28,686 bases of DNA from Bacteroidales bacterium (GCA_028684405.1 JAQUGA010000009.1:1-28686); one strand, 5' to 3'. Counted from the first letter of the stretch, positions 15,798 to 23,855 are shown. Notes: generated from the sequence alone by a model not told the origin. Numbers and translations: made by a program.

Positions 15798-15803
15798 AAG
15801 GAG
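15798..15803 (+). promoter_or_regulatory. Shine-Dalgarno of hydA
   Basis: AAGGAG, 10 nt before the ATG at 15814. Confidence 0.7.
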
Positions 15804-15813
15804 TATACTACAT

Positions 15814-17592
15814 ATGGAACTTATAAAATTAACCATTGATAATAAAGCGATTGAAATAGCTAAAGGAACTACTATTTTAAACGCTGCCCAAAAAAATGGT
15901 ATCAATATTCCAACACTATGTTATCTTGAACTTGAAGATTTAAAAATCAAGAACAAGCCCGGCGGATGCCGTATATGTGTTGTAGAAGTAGAAGGAAGGA
16001 GAAACCTTGCCCCTGCTTGTGTTACTGAATGTCAACCTGGTATGGTAATTCATACACACTCTGTTCGTGTAATTAATACACGCAGAACTGTACTTGAATT
16101 AATCTTGTCGGATCACCCATTTGATTGTTTAATTTGCCCAAAAAATGGCAATTGTGAATTACAAACAATGGCTCAAAAATTCGGCGTTCGTGAAATCCCT
16201 TTCCAAGGTGTTCAATCCACCTATCGCAAAGATTTTTCACCCTCAATCATTCGCGATATTGACAAATGTATTATGTGCCGTCGTTGTGAAATGATGTGTA
16301 ATGATTTCCAAACAGTAGGTGCATTATCGGCCATTAATCGTGGTTTTGAATCAGTTGTTTCAACAGCTTTCGACCAATTATTAGAAAAATCAGTGTGTAC
16401 ATATTGCGGTCAATGTATTGCAGTTTGTCCAGTTGGCGCCTTAACAGAAGCCGACCATACTGGAAAAGTAATTCGTGCAATTGCCGATCCTACGAAAACA
16501 GTGATTGTACAAACGGCACCTGCTGTTCGTGCTGCATTGGGTGAAGAGTTTGGTTATAAACCAGGAACTTTGGTTACTGGCAAAATGGCTGCTGCTCTCC
16601 GTCGTCTTGGTTTTAATTACATTTTTGATACAGATTGGGCTGCCGACTTAACAATTTGGGAAGAAGGTCATGAATTATTAGATCGTTTAACCAGACATTT
16701 GAATGGTGACAAAACAGTAAAACTTCCAATGCTAACTTCTTGCTGTCCTGCATGGGTTAAATTCTTCGAACACCAATTCCCTGAAATGCATGAAATTCCT
16801 TCAACTGCTAGATCTCCACAACAAATGTTTGGATCTATGGCAAAAACTTTTTTTGCTGAAAAACTAGGAATTACTCGCGAAGAAATGGTCGTTGTTTCTA
16901 TCATGCCTTGTGTGGCTAAAAAATACGAAAGATCACGTCCAGAATTTGCTGTAAACGAAAATCCAGACGTAGACTTTTCTCTTACTACCCGTGAATTAGC
17001 AGCATTAATACGTCAATCAAATATTGATTTCAACAACCTTCCCGATGAGGATTTTGATTCTCCGATGGGATCTTCAACTGGAGCTGGAGTTATTTTTGGC
17101 ACCACTGGTGGAGTTATTGAAGCAGCGTGCAGAACAGCGTACGAAGTTTTCACAAAAAAAACGCTTGAAAAAATTGATTTTAAAGAACTAAGAGGTTTGG
17201 ATGGAATCCGTTCTGCAACTATTGATTTTGATGGATTACCCATAAATATTGGGATCGCACACGGACTTGGAAATGCCCGTAAACTACTAGAAGATATAAA
17301 AGCAGGAAAATCAGAATTCCATGCTATTGAAATCATGGCTTGCCCTGGTGGATGTATCAACGGAGGCGGTCAACCATTACATCATGGCAACAGCGAAGTG
17401 ATTAAAGCGCGCTGGAAAGCAATCTACGAAGAAGACGCTAATAAACCATTGCGTAAATCTCATGAGAATCCCGATATCATCAAACTATATGAAGAATATT
17501 TAGGCAAACCTTTGGGTGAGAAATCGCACCATCTGCTTCATACTCATTATTTTGATAGAAGAACAGATATCGTAATTGATTTAGAAAAATAG
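15814..17592 (+). CDS. hydA: [FeFe] hydrogenase catalytic subunit HydA (trimeric, bifurcating type)
   Basis: The 592-residue protein starts with a [2Fe-2S] domain (Cys36/52/55/69), followed by a His/Cys [4Fe-4S] motif (His101, Cys105/108/114) and two [4Fe-4S] motifs (Cys152/155/158/162 and Cys195/198/201/205). The H-domain has all three signatures: TSCCPAW (proton-shuttle Cys310, ligand Cys311), MPCVAKKYE (Cys366, Lys369, Glu372) and EIMACPGGCINGGGQP (Cys510, Cys514). The C-terminus is the small-subunit-type domain ending in DRRTD. All catalytic residues are intact, so it should be active if matured by HydEFG, which are not encoded here. It lacks the extra C-terminal [2Fe-2S] domain of Thermotoga HydA and so is nearer the shorter acetogen form. 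Domain content and hydB/hydC neighbours place it in group A3. Confidence 0.96.
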   Translation: MELIKLTIDNKAIEIAKGTTILNAAQKNGINIPTLCYLELEDLKIKNKPGGCRICVVEVEGRRNLAPACVTECQPGMVIHTHSVRVINTRRTVLELILSDHPFDCLICPKNGNCELQTMAQKFGVREIPFQGVQSTYRKDFSPSIIRDIDKCIMCRRCEMMCNDFQTVGALSAINRGFESVVSTAFDQLLEKSVCTYCGQCIAVCPVGALTEADHTGKVIRAIADPTKTVIVQTAPAVRAALGEEFGYKPGTLVTGKMAAALRRLGFNYIFDTDWAADLTIWEEGHELLDRLTRHLNGDKTVKLPMLTSCCPAWVKFFEHQFPEMHEIPSTARSPQQMFGSMAKTFFAEKLGITREEMVVVSIMPCVAKKYERSRPEFAVNENPDVDFSLTTRELAALIRQSNIDFNNLPDEDFDSPMGSSTGAGVIFGTTGGVIEAACRTAYEVFTKKTLEKIDFKELRGLDGIRSATIDFDGLPINIGIAHGLGNARKLLEDIKAGKSEFHAIEIMACPGGCINGGGQPLHHGNSEVIKARWKAIYEEDANKPLRKSHENPDIIKLYEEYLGKPLGEKSHHLLHTHYFDRRTDIVIDLEK

Positions 17593-17610
17593 TACTATAA
17601 CCGATAAATT

Positions 17611-17616
17611 AGGAGG
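17611..17616 (+). promoter_or_regulatory. Strong Shine-Dalgarno of hydC
   Basis: AGGAGG, 9 nt before the ATG at 17626. Confidence 0.8.
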
Positions 17617-17625
17617 TTTAAATAA

Positions 17626-18111
17626 ATGTCACACGTAAAAATAGTTTTAAAAAAAGAACAAGTCGATGAAATAAAAGCAATATGTAAAGCTTTTCATAAC
17701 GACGAAGGAGAACTTATAAATGTTCTTCATAAAGTCCAAACATTTTTTGGATACCTACCTGCAGAAGTTCAAGAGATTATTGCTCATGAACTAAAAATGT
17801 CTGTAGCAAAAGTTTTCGGCGTAGTAACTTTTTATTCATTTTTCACAATGAAACCAAAAGGTCGTTTCCCGATTTCAATTTGCATGGGCACAGCATGTTA
17901 TGTTCGCGGTGCTGAAAAAGTACTCGACGAATTTAAACGTCACCTGAATATAAAAGTAGGCGAATCAACACCTGATGGCAAATTCTCACTTAGCAGCTTG
18001 CGTTGTGTAGGTGCTTGTGGGTTGGCTCCTGTAGTGATGGTTGGCGAAAAAGTGTACGGCAGAGTATCTGCTGAAGATGTGAAAAAAATCGTTGCTGAAC
18101 ATAACGACTAA
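17626..18111 (+). CDS. hydC: Electron-bifurcating hydrogenase subunit HydC (NuoE-like)
   Basis: The 161-residue protein is a NuoE-type [2Fe-2S] thioredoxin-fold subunit. It has a helical N-terminal part (VLHKVQTFFGYLPAEVQEIIA and FGVVTFYSFF) and the four ligands Cys86, Cys91, Cys127 and Cys131 (CMGTAC and CVGACG). In HydABC it docks on HydB and carries electrons to or from the flavin site. The length is standard. The gene order here is B-A-C, with hydC last, 33 nt after hydA and with its own strong Shine-Dalgarno. A long perfect hairpin terminator follows 19 nt after the stop and ends the operon. Confidence 0.94.
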   Translation: MSHVKIVLKKEQVDEIKAICKAFHNDEGELINVLHKVQTFFGYLPAEVQEIIAHELKMSVAKVFGVVTFYSFFTMKPKGRFPISICMGTACYVRGAEKVLDEFKRHLNIKVGESTPDGKFSLSSLRCVGACGLAPVVMVGEKVYGRVSAEDVKKIVAEHND

Positions 18112-18130
18112 TAAAACATCAATTCTCTTT

Positions 18131-18165
18131 AAAAAGTGGCTTTCAAATTTGAAAGCCACTTTTTT
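18131..18165. terminator. Terminator of the hydrogenase operon
   Basis: A perfect inverted repeat with two 17-base arms meeting with no spacer (centre between 18147 and 18148). The core is GTGGCTTTC / GAAAGCCAC, flanked by A5 and T6. It can act in both directions. Confidence 0.92.
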
Positions 18166-18271
18166 AATAAAAAAATCAATATTATACAAGCTGTTTAAAA
18201 TATTATGCCAAAAATTTCGAGAAATAAAACACAATAAAATCCATTTTCTAAGTTTTAAATCAAAAATTGTA

Positions 18272-18279
18272 TTAATTTG
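18272..18279 (+). promoter_or_regulatory. Weak -7 box candidate
   Basis: TTAATTTG, one mismatch to TAnnTTTG, 20 nt before the ATG at 18300. The position is right, but no -33 element is clear. Confidence 0.35.
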
Positions 18280-18299
18280 CACTCTTAAAACAAATCACT

Positions 18300-19679
18300 A
18301 TGAAACGATTCGTCTTTTTTTGCATAATCTCTTTTTTGGTTTTTATTTCTAAGGTTGCGCAAGCTCAAAAATTTGAAACAAAGAGCTTTCGAAGTGAATT
18401 CAATAAAGCATTAAACCATATGAAAGCCGAAGAATATAGGTATGCATATTCTATTTTTCAGACTTTAAACGAAGCAAATCCAAATAATGCTAATATTGAA
18501 TATCATATGGGATTGTGTTTGATGGATCAAAAATATAAAAAAGAAGATGCCTTAATATGGTTTTTAAAAGCATCCAAAAATTACAAAGATTATTATGAAT
18601 CATCCAGCTCAGAAAGCAGCGCACCCGTTGATGTTTTCTATTATATTGGGATGTGCCATCATTATAATTCAAACTATAATGAAGCCATAAAATGGTATGA
18701 AGTGTTTATCGAAAAAGCCAATCCCAAAAAAGCTTCAGACATGATATTAAAAGCTAAATTAAAGATTGATTGGTGTAAGGATCCATCCATATTAACGCCA
18801 CCCAATCTGGAACAACTGCTAAAAGATTCAAGAACGACCCCTAAAAGAACAGAGGATTATTATGCAAAAATATCAAATGCGTTAGAAGCCATAAATCTAG
18901 ACCATTTCCATGCTCTATACGTTTTAAATCCAATTTTAAAAATGGATCCAAACAATAGCAATATAAATTATTTCGTCGGGATTGCATGTCTTAATATTCA
19001 AGATTTACGCCCCCTTGCTCCTATATACTTAACAAAAGCAGTGGAAAAAATAGATGTTCGATTGTTGAAAAAAAATCCTCGTTCACAAGCTGCACCGATT
19101 TTTGCTAATTACTACCTTGGACTAGCATGGTACGAAAATAATCGTTGTGACCTAGCCGTACCAAATTATCGTGCTTTTTTGTCCATTATGGAGTCAAAAG
19201 ATCCTTATTCTAGAGAAATTGTAGAACATAAAATTGAATTGTGCGAATTACAACAAGCTGATCTAGACTCTATTTTATTAGCAGAAAGTCGCAAGCCAAA
19301 AGATTTTGATGTAGAAAAAGATTCTTTGAGAAGAGCTCAAATTGGAAGAGATACCTCAAAAGACAGACTTGTTAGTGACGGTGCTGTTACCGAAAGCAAA
19401 GATGGCTACTTTTATGCTGTTCAAGTAGGTGCAGGAAATATCGATATTCGGTATTTTGAAGAACTTCGCAAGCTAGATAAAAATAATAATCTTCCATTCC
19501 CTAAATTGGGAACCAAAACAGCTCGTTCTAATGAGATTCCGGGCGATCGCATGAGACGCTTTATCGTTGGTAAATTTAAAACATTGGAAGAAGCCCAACC
19601 ACTGCTAAATCAAGTCAGAGAAATGGGTTACAAAGACGCATTCATTGGACAGTTTCAAGAACATGTTTTTCAGTACTGA
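18300..19679 (+). CDS. Secreted TPR protein with C-terminal SPOR-like domain
   Basis: The 459-residue protein has a signal peptide (MKRFVFFCIISFLVFISKVAQAQ). Residues of about 30-150 and 190-310 contain TPR-like helical pairs (for example EEYRYAYSIFQTLNEANPNN, then FYYIGMCHHYNSNYNEAIKWY). A charged linker follows. The last ~90 residues (YFYAVQVGAG through MGYKDAFIGQF) have the pattern of a SPOR domain, which binds denuded peptidoglycan glycan strands in other bacteria. It is probably periplasmic or outer-membrane-associated and involved in envelope organisation; comparable TPR proteins in this phylum work with OmpA-like and gliding/T9SS components. It is a single-gene unit bounded by terminators on both sides. 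Confidence 0.72.
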   Translation: MKRFVFFCIISFLVFISKVAQAQKFETKSFRSEFNKALNHMKAEEYRYAYSIFQTLNEANPNNANIEYHMGLCLMDQKYKKEDALIWFLKASKNYKDYYESSSSESSAPVDVFYYIGMCHHYNSNYNEAIKWYEVFIEKANPKKASDMILKAKLKIDWCKDPSILTPPNLEQLLKDSRTTPKRTEDYYAKISNALEAINLDHFHALYVLNPILKMDPNNSNINYFVGIACLNIQDLRPLAPIYLTKAVEKIDVRLLKKNPRSQAAPIFANYYLGLAWYENNRCDLAVPNYRAFLSIMESKDPYSREIVEHKIELCELQQADLDSILLAESRKPKDFDVEKDSLRRAQIGRDTSKDRLVSDGAVTESKDGYFYAVQVGAGNIDIRYFEELRKLDKNNNLPFPKLGTKTARSNEIPGDRMRRFIVGKFKTLEEAQPLLNQVREMGYKDAFIGQFQEHVFQY

Positions 19680-19702
19680 AGAGAAACGAATTGATAGAAA
19701 TT

Positions 19703-19736
19703 CAAAAAGCGATTCCTATTCTGGAATCGCTTTTTG
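19703..19736. terminator. Terminator after the TPR/SPOR gene
   Basis: A perfect 14-bp stem (C-A5-GCGATTCC and its complement) with a 6-nt loop, containing A5 on the left and T5 on the right. Confidence 0.9.
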
Positions 19737-19785
19737 ATAACATAAAATATATTGTATGGATAATGTCTCTTATATTAACGTCTTT

Positions 19786-19815
19786 TTTGTAGAACATTTT
19801 TTTTTACTATATTTG
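19786..19815 (+). promoter_or_regulatory. Promoter of the DUF349 gene
   Basis: TTTG (19786-19789), 18 nt, TATATTTG (19808-19815). This is one of the best promoter matches in the window. It predicts a leader of about 100 nt before the ATG at 19923. Confidence 0.7.
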
Positions 19816-19858
19816 CAGACATTTTAATCAAAAACAAATAAACTAAATACCAATTTGC

Positions 19859-19879
19859 AAGAGACTTCGTCTCTTTTTT
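19859..19879 (+). promoter_or_regulatory. Terminator-like hairpin in the DUF349 leader
   Basis: A perfect 7-bp stem, AAGAGAC / GTCTCTT, with a TTC loop and a T6 tract that begins in the 3' arm. It lies between the promoter and the start codon, about 40 nt after the expected transcription start. It may be an attenuator. I see no competing antiterminator stem. Confidence 0.5.
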
Positions 19880-19922
19880 ACCAGAAAATAAGAAATGATC
19901 TAACCAATTATTATTCAGCACA

Positions 19923-22067
19923 ATGGAAAATAAAATTAATTCTAATCCGGTTTCTGATGAGCATGTTGAAAGCAATCAGAATAACAATGCCGAAATTTCA
20001 AACGAAGAAAAAACAGTAGAACCAGAAACTGAAAAGGCAAACGAAAACACGGATGCCTTGGCTTTATCAAGCGTAGAAAACAAAGAAAAAGAAGTTACTC
20101 TACCTGAAGTAACGGAAGATTTGAAGGAAGCAATTGATACTCCAGAAGATTTGCCCTTATCAAAAGAAGAAAAAGAAGTTGCTCTTCCAGAGATAAAGCA
20201 AGACTCGGAAAAAGCAAAAAAAGGCGAAAACAACGATGCTGATTTACAAAACATGATGGGAGAAATAGATAATCTCTCTGATGAGAATAGCGATAACGAG
20301 AATGAAGAAGAGGAAGAAGACTCTTTGGAAGAAAAAGTAGAAATTGATTTGTCGGGAATAGACGAAAAAACTCCTGCTGAATTGGTAAACCTATTCAACG
20401 AGATTCTCCAAAAGTATAAAATACAACAAATAAAATCAAACATATCTACCATTCGCAGTGCATTTAGGTCTAAAATTAATGCGAATAAACAAATAGCTCT
20501 GGATGCATTTATTGCAGAAGGTGGCGAAAAAGATGATTTCAATTTGGAAGAATCCAACGAAGAAATTATGTTTAATGAGCTTCTTAAGACTTACCGCGAA
20601 AGAAAACAAAGCTACATTGAAAGCCTTGAAAAACAAAAGATTGAAAATCTTATACAAAAAAAGAAACTACTAGAGGAATTAAAACTTTTAATTGAATCAA
20701 CCGAACCTCTAAAAATAATTAATGATAAGTTTCGCGAAATAGACGAAAAATGGAAAACCATTGGCCAGGTTCCACAAAAGGAAATTACCAGTATTTGGAA
20801 AAACTACCATTTTTACGTTGAACGCTTTTTCGATAAAGTAAGAATGTATCGCGAATTGAAAGACTTAGATTTGAAAAAAAATCTGGAATTAAAAATTGAA
20901 TTGTGCGAAAAAGCAGAACAACTTCTGGTTGAAACGTCTCTGGCAAAATCTTTTAAGTTACTACAGCAATATCACGATCAATGGAAAGAAATTGGTCCAG
21001 TTCCGGAAGATAAAAAAGATGAAATATGGGAACGTTTCAAAAACTCGACCGATCGAATTAATGAACATCGACGAGAATATTATGAAAATCGTCAAGAAGA
21101 ATTACAAAATAACTACAAAGCAAAACTTGTTTTGTGTGAACAAGCCGAAGAGTTGTGCAACAAAGATTACGGTTTAATCAAAGAATGGAATAAAGTCAGC
21201 GAAGAGTTGGCTGAACTTCTGAAAATCTGGAAAACCATCGGGCCTGCTCCAAAAGAGTTTAATGATCAGGTTTGGGAGAAATTTAAAGGCAGCATGGATA
21301 TTTTCTTTACCAATAAAAAAAGATATCTACAAAAAATAAAAGATGAGCAACTTGAAAATTACAATCGGAAAGTTCATTTATGTATCCAAGCAGAATCGAT
21401 TGCAGAGCGAACCGATTGGAGAAAGGCGACCAATGAATTGTTGCAATTGCAAAAAGAATGGAAAGAAATTGGCATTGTATCTCGCAAACAATCGGAACAA
21501 ATTTGGAAACGTTTCAGAGCTGCTTGTGATGATTTTTTTGCTCGCAAATCGGCTTATTTTTCAAATGCCAAAGAGAGTGAACAAGAAAATCTAGTCAAAA
21601 AAACAGATCTTATTGAAAGAATTAAAACCTTCGAGTATACCGAGAGCAGAAATGATGATTTTGAACAGTTAAAAGCATTTCAACGTGAGTGGAATGAAAT
21701 TGGACATGTTCCCATCAAAGAAAAAGAACGCTTGTATACCGAATATAAAACAGCTTTGGACGCTCATTTTGAAAAACTAAAAGTCAGTTCAGGCGAAATG
21801 AGAAAAAGTCGCTACAATGCAAAATTAGAGTCCATCATGGACTCTCCAAATTCCGATAGAGTTATTGAAAAAGAACGCAGATTTTTGATGGGAAAAGCAA
21901 ACCAATTGAAAGAAGATATTCAATTATGGGAAAACAATATCGGTTTCTTTTCAAAATCAAAAAATGCTCAATTACTAGCCGCTGAATTTACTAAAAAGAT
22001 TGAAGATGCCCGAAAAGAGCTCAGCGATATTGAAGATAAATTAAAATTATTGACAGGTAAAAATTAA
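19923..22067 (+). CDS. DUF349 repeat protein
   Basis: The 714-residue protein has an acidic, low-complexity N-terminal region (about 1-140, rich in Glu, Asp, Asn and Lys). At least five DUF349 repeats follow, each marked by a W(K/N)xIGxVP-type motif and a following (I/V)WxxF helix: near residues 276 (WKTIGQVP), 353 (WKEIGPVP), 436 (WKTIGPAP), 513 (WKEIGIVS) and 590 (WNEIGHVP). A coiled-coil tail ends the protein. It has no signal peptide and is predicted to be cytoplasmic. DUF349 proteins are widespread in Bacteroidota and of unknown biochemical role. It has its own promoter and terminator. Confidence 0.85.
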   Translation: MENKINSNPVSDEHVESNQNNNAEISNEEKTVEPETEKANENTDALALSSVENKEKEVTLPEVTEDLKEAIDTPEDLPLSKEEKEVALPEIKQDSEKAKKGENNDADLQNMMGEIDNLSDENSDNENEEEEEDSLEEKVEIDLSGIDEKTPAELVNLFNEILQKYKIQQIKSNISTIRSAFRSKINANKQIALDAFIAEGGEKDDFNLEESNEEIMFNELLKTYRERKQSYIESLEKQKIENLIQKKKLLEELKLLIESTEPLKIINDKFREIDEKWKTIGQVPQKEITSIWKNYHFYVERFFDKVRMYRELKDLDLKKNLELKIELCEKAEQLLVETSLAKSFKLLQQYHDQWKEIGPVPEDKKDEIWERFKNSTDRINEHRREYYENRQEELQNNYKAKLVLCEQAEELCNKDYGLIKEWNKVSEELAELLKIWKTIGPAPKEFNDQVWEKFKGSMDIFFTNKKRYLQKIKDEQLENYNRKVHLCIQAESIAERTDWRKATNELLQLQKEWKEIGIVSRKQSEQIWKRFRAACDDFFARKSAYFSNAKESEQENLVKKTDLIERIKTFEYTESRNDDFEQLKAFQREWNEIGHVPIKEKERLYTEYKTALDAHFEKLKVSSGEMRKSRYNAKLESIMDSPNSDRVIEKERRFLMGKANQLKEDIQLWENNIGFFSKSKNAQLLAAEFTKKIEDARKELSDIEDKLKLLTGKN

Positions 22068-22084
22068 TTTCTAAATGGCAATTT

Positions 22085-22143
22085 AAAATCAACCATAAAA
22101 AAAACGTTTGAGAAATTCAAACGTTTTTTTTATGGTTGATTTT
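22085..22143. terminator. Long bidirectional terminator between convergent genes
   Basis: A perfect 27-bp inverted repeat with a 5-nt loop (22112-22116). From the loop outwards it consists of CGTTTGA, then A8/T8, then a 12-base outer arm (AAAATCAACCAT and complement). The right arm overlaps the last codons and stop of the minus-strand FtsB-like gene. Confidence 0.92.
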
Positions 22144-22438
22144 CATTTTTAGGCCGAACAATCAAAAAAATGTCCTCATCTTCCCTTTTCATTAAAAATT
22201 TTTCTCTGGCATATCGTTCCAGCATTTCTATATCGTTTAATAACTCTTCTGTTGTAGATTTATTCTCTTGGATCTCCCTCAAATAATATTCTCTTTCCTT
22301 TTCAACCTTTGCCAGCTCATGGAGCATATTATATTGTCGAATAAAATTATTAGAATCAATAAAAAGCATATAGCCTATAAAAAGGATAGTTGCTATAAGG
22401 TATTTGTTTTTCAGATGCTTCATCCAGAACATACTCAT
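22130..22438 (-). CDS. ftsB: FtsB/DivIC-like septum formation initiator
   Basis: The 102-residue protein has a short N-terminal cytoplasmic part, one membrane helix (KYLIATILFIGYMLFID), a coiled coil (about 33-75) and the family hallmark ERYAREKFLMKREDEDIFLI near the C-terminus. FtsB/DivIC forms a membrane complex with FtsL and FtsQ that activates septal peptidoglycan synthesis. Alternative starts at Met3 or Met6 are possible; a TATATTTG box 14-21 nt upstream is compatible with 22438. The gene is single and its 3' end is embedded in the shared terminator. Confidence 0.85.
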   Translation of the reverse strand: MSMFWMKHLKNKYLIATILFIGYMLFIDSNNFIRQYNMLHELAKVEKEREYYLREIQENKSTTEELLNDIEMLERYAREKFLMKREDEDIFLIVRPKNENQP

Positions 22439-22451
22439 TAGATATTTTGTA

Positions 22452-22459
22452 CAAATATA
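22452..22459 (-). promoter_or_regulatory. -7 box of the ftsB-like gene
   Basis: On the minus strand this reads TATATTTG, a perfect TAnnTTTG, 13 nt before the start codon at 22438. The -33 region is a T-run with no clear TTTG. Confidence 0.55.
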
Positions 22460-22647
22460 GTTTAGTTTTATTGAAAAACATCCATGACCATAAAAAAAGA
22501 TTCACAGCAGCTTGTTAATATTAAATATCGAAAGTAAAAACATAATTATAAACCGGAGTTTTGCACTGCATATACAACTCAAAAGCACTGTTTCAGGTGT
22601 TTCGATAAATAATTTCAGAAATAGTGTGAAACAATGGAAAAATTTCG

Positions 22648-22655
22648 TAATTTTG
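22648..22655 (+). promoter_or_regulatory. -7 box of the rpsP operon
   Basis: TAATTTTG fits TAnnTTTG, with TGTG 19 nt upstream (22625-22628) as a possible -33. It lies 32 nt before the ATG at 22688 and after the in-frame ATG at 22634, so it excludes the upstream start. The spacer 22460-22620 holds nothing else I can name. Confidence 0.55.
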
Positions 22656-22687
22656 CATGCTCAATTAAAAAACAAAAATTAATTATT

Positions 22688-23308
22688 ATGCCAACAAGAA
22701 TTAGATTACAACGCTTCGGTAAAAAAAATAAACCTTTTTATCACATCGTTGTAGCAGATGGTCGTGCACCACGTGATGGCCGTTCAATAGAAGATATTGG
22801 AACATACAATCCGATGACCAATCCAGCTTCTATTAATTTAAATTTCGACAGAGCAATGCATTGGATCAGCGTTGGAGCATCTCCATCCGACACTGTACGC
22901 TCTTTGCTTAGCCGCGAAGGTGTTCTTTACAAAACTCACCTTATGGGTGGTGTTGCTAAAGGAGCTTTCACTATTGAAGTAGCTGAAGAAAAGTTTGCTA
23001 AATGGAAAGAAGAAAAAGAGGCAAATATTTTAAAAGCTGCAAAAGAAACTGAATTACAGTCAAAAGCAGCGAAAAAGAAAGCTTTTGAAGCAGAAACAAA
23101 AGTAAAAGAAGCACGCGAAGCGGCTTTAGCTGAAAAACGTCAAAAAGAAGCCGATGCTATTGCGAAAGCAAAAGCCGATGCGAATCCTGTGGTTGAAGAA
23201 GCTCCTGCAGCAGAAGCAACAGTAGAGGCAGAAGCAGTTGCAGAAGCTCCCGTAGCCGAAGAGGCTCCTGTAGTAGAAGCAAAAACGGAAGAAAAACCAG
23301 AAGCTTAA
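22688..23308 (+). CDS. rpsP: 30S ribosomal protein bS16 with long Ala/Glu-rich tail
   Basis: From the ATG at 22688 the 206-residue protein starts with the standard bS16 sequence (MPTRIRLQRFGKKNKPFYHI, then VADGRAPRDGRSIEDIGTYNP). The core occupies about residues 1-80. It is followed by a Lys/Glu/Ala helical stretch and a low-complexity Ala/Glu/Val tail to the end. E. coli S16 is about 80 residues; tails of this kind are common in Bacteroidota and are probably exposed on the ribosome surface. An in-frame ATG at 22634 is upstream of the promoter and would add 18 residues before the conserved MPTRIR start, so I reject it. rimM follows after 16 nt. Confidence 0.95.
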   Translation: MPTRIRLQRFGKKNKPFYHIVVADGRAPRDGRSIEDIGTYNPMTNPASINLNFDRAMHWISVGASPSDTVRSLLSREGVLYKTHLMGGVAKGAFTIEVAEEKFAKWKEEKEANILKAAKETELQSKAAKKKAFEAETKVKEAREAALAEKRQKEADAIAKAKADANPVVEEAPAAEATVEAEAVAEAPVAEEAPVVEAKTEEKPEA

Positions 23309-23324
23309 TCCTTAGTTATAAGAA

Positions 23325-23855
23325 ATGATTGCGATCAACGATTGCTTTTACTTAGGAAAAATAACAAAGCTTTTTGGCTATAAAGGAGAAGTGAACTTGT
23401 TTTTAGACACAGATACTCCCCAAAACTATTACACAATCGAATCAGTTCTTCTTGAAGTTCAAGGGGAACTGATTCCTTTTATGATAAAAAGCATAAAACA
23501 AAAAAACAAAAACAATTTAACGGTTTCTTTTCATCACATAAGTGCTGATGAGATATCTACTTATATCAATTCATCGGTATATTTGCCCCTTAGCAAATTG
23601 CCACCACTAAGTGGAAACAAATTCTATTATCACGAAGTAAAATCATATACTGTAATGGACAGCAAGCATGGCCTGATTGGGAAAGTGAATGATTTTTATG
23701 AAAACCCTGGACACGACATTATGAGTGTCATTAATGAAAACAAGCAAGAGATTTTAATTCCGGTAGTAGACCATTTTTTTAAAAAACTGGATCGTGAAAA
23801 CAGAATCATTAACATTTCTGCTCCAGAAGGACTTATTGAGTTGTATGTTTCGTAA
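23325..23855 (+). CDS. rimM: Ribosome maturation factor RimM
   Basis: The 176-residue protein has the N-terminal RimM beta-barrel (FYLGKITKLFGYKGEVNLFLDTD), a middle segment with KLPPLSGNKFYYHEVKSY, and the C-terminal PRC barrel (LIGKVNDFYENPGHDIMSV, then EILIPVVDHFFKKLD). RimM binds ribosomal protein S19 and aids maturation of the 30S head. Its place directly after rpsP is the usual one in bacteria. The stop codon shares one base with the start of the next gene (TAATG), so translation is probably coupled. Confidence 0.94.
   Translation: MIAINDCFYLGKITKLFGYKGEVNLFLDTDTPQNYYTIESVLLEVQGELIPFMIKSIKQKNKNNLTVSFHHISADEISTYINSSVYLPLSKLPPLSGNKFYYHEVKSYTVMDSKHGLIGKVNDFYENPGHDIMSVINENKQEILIPVVDHFFKKLDRENRIINISAPEGLIELYVS

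Noticed and set aside
17013..17360. 115-residue minus-strand open frame opposite hydA
   Set aside because: Antisense of the conserved H-domain; no independent evidence.
19976..20557. 193-residue minus-strand open frame rich in Ser and Phe
   Set aside because: It is the antisense of the acidic Glu/Lys-rich N-terminus of the DUF349 protein (GAA/AAA codons read backwards as TTC/TTT/TCT). No start signal or family features.
22634..22687. ATG extending rpsP by 18 residues
   Set aside because: It is upstream of the promoter and precedes the conserved MPTRIRLQRFG start of bS16.
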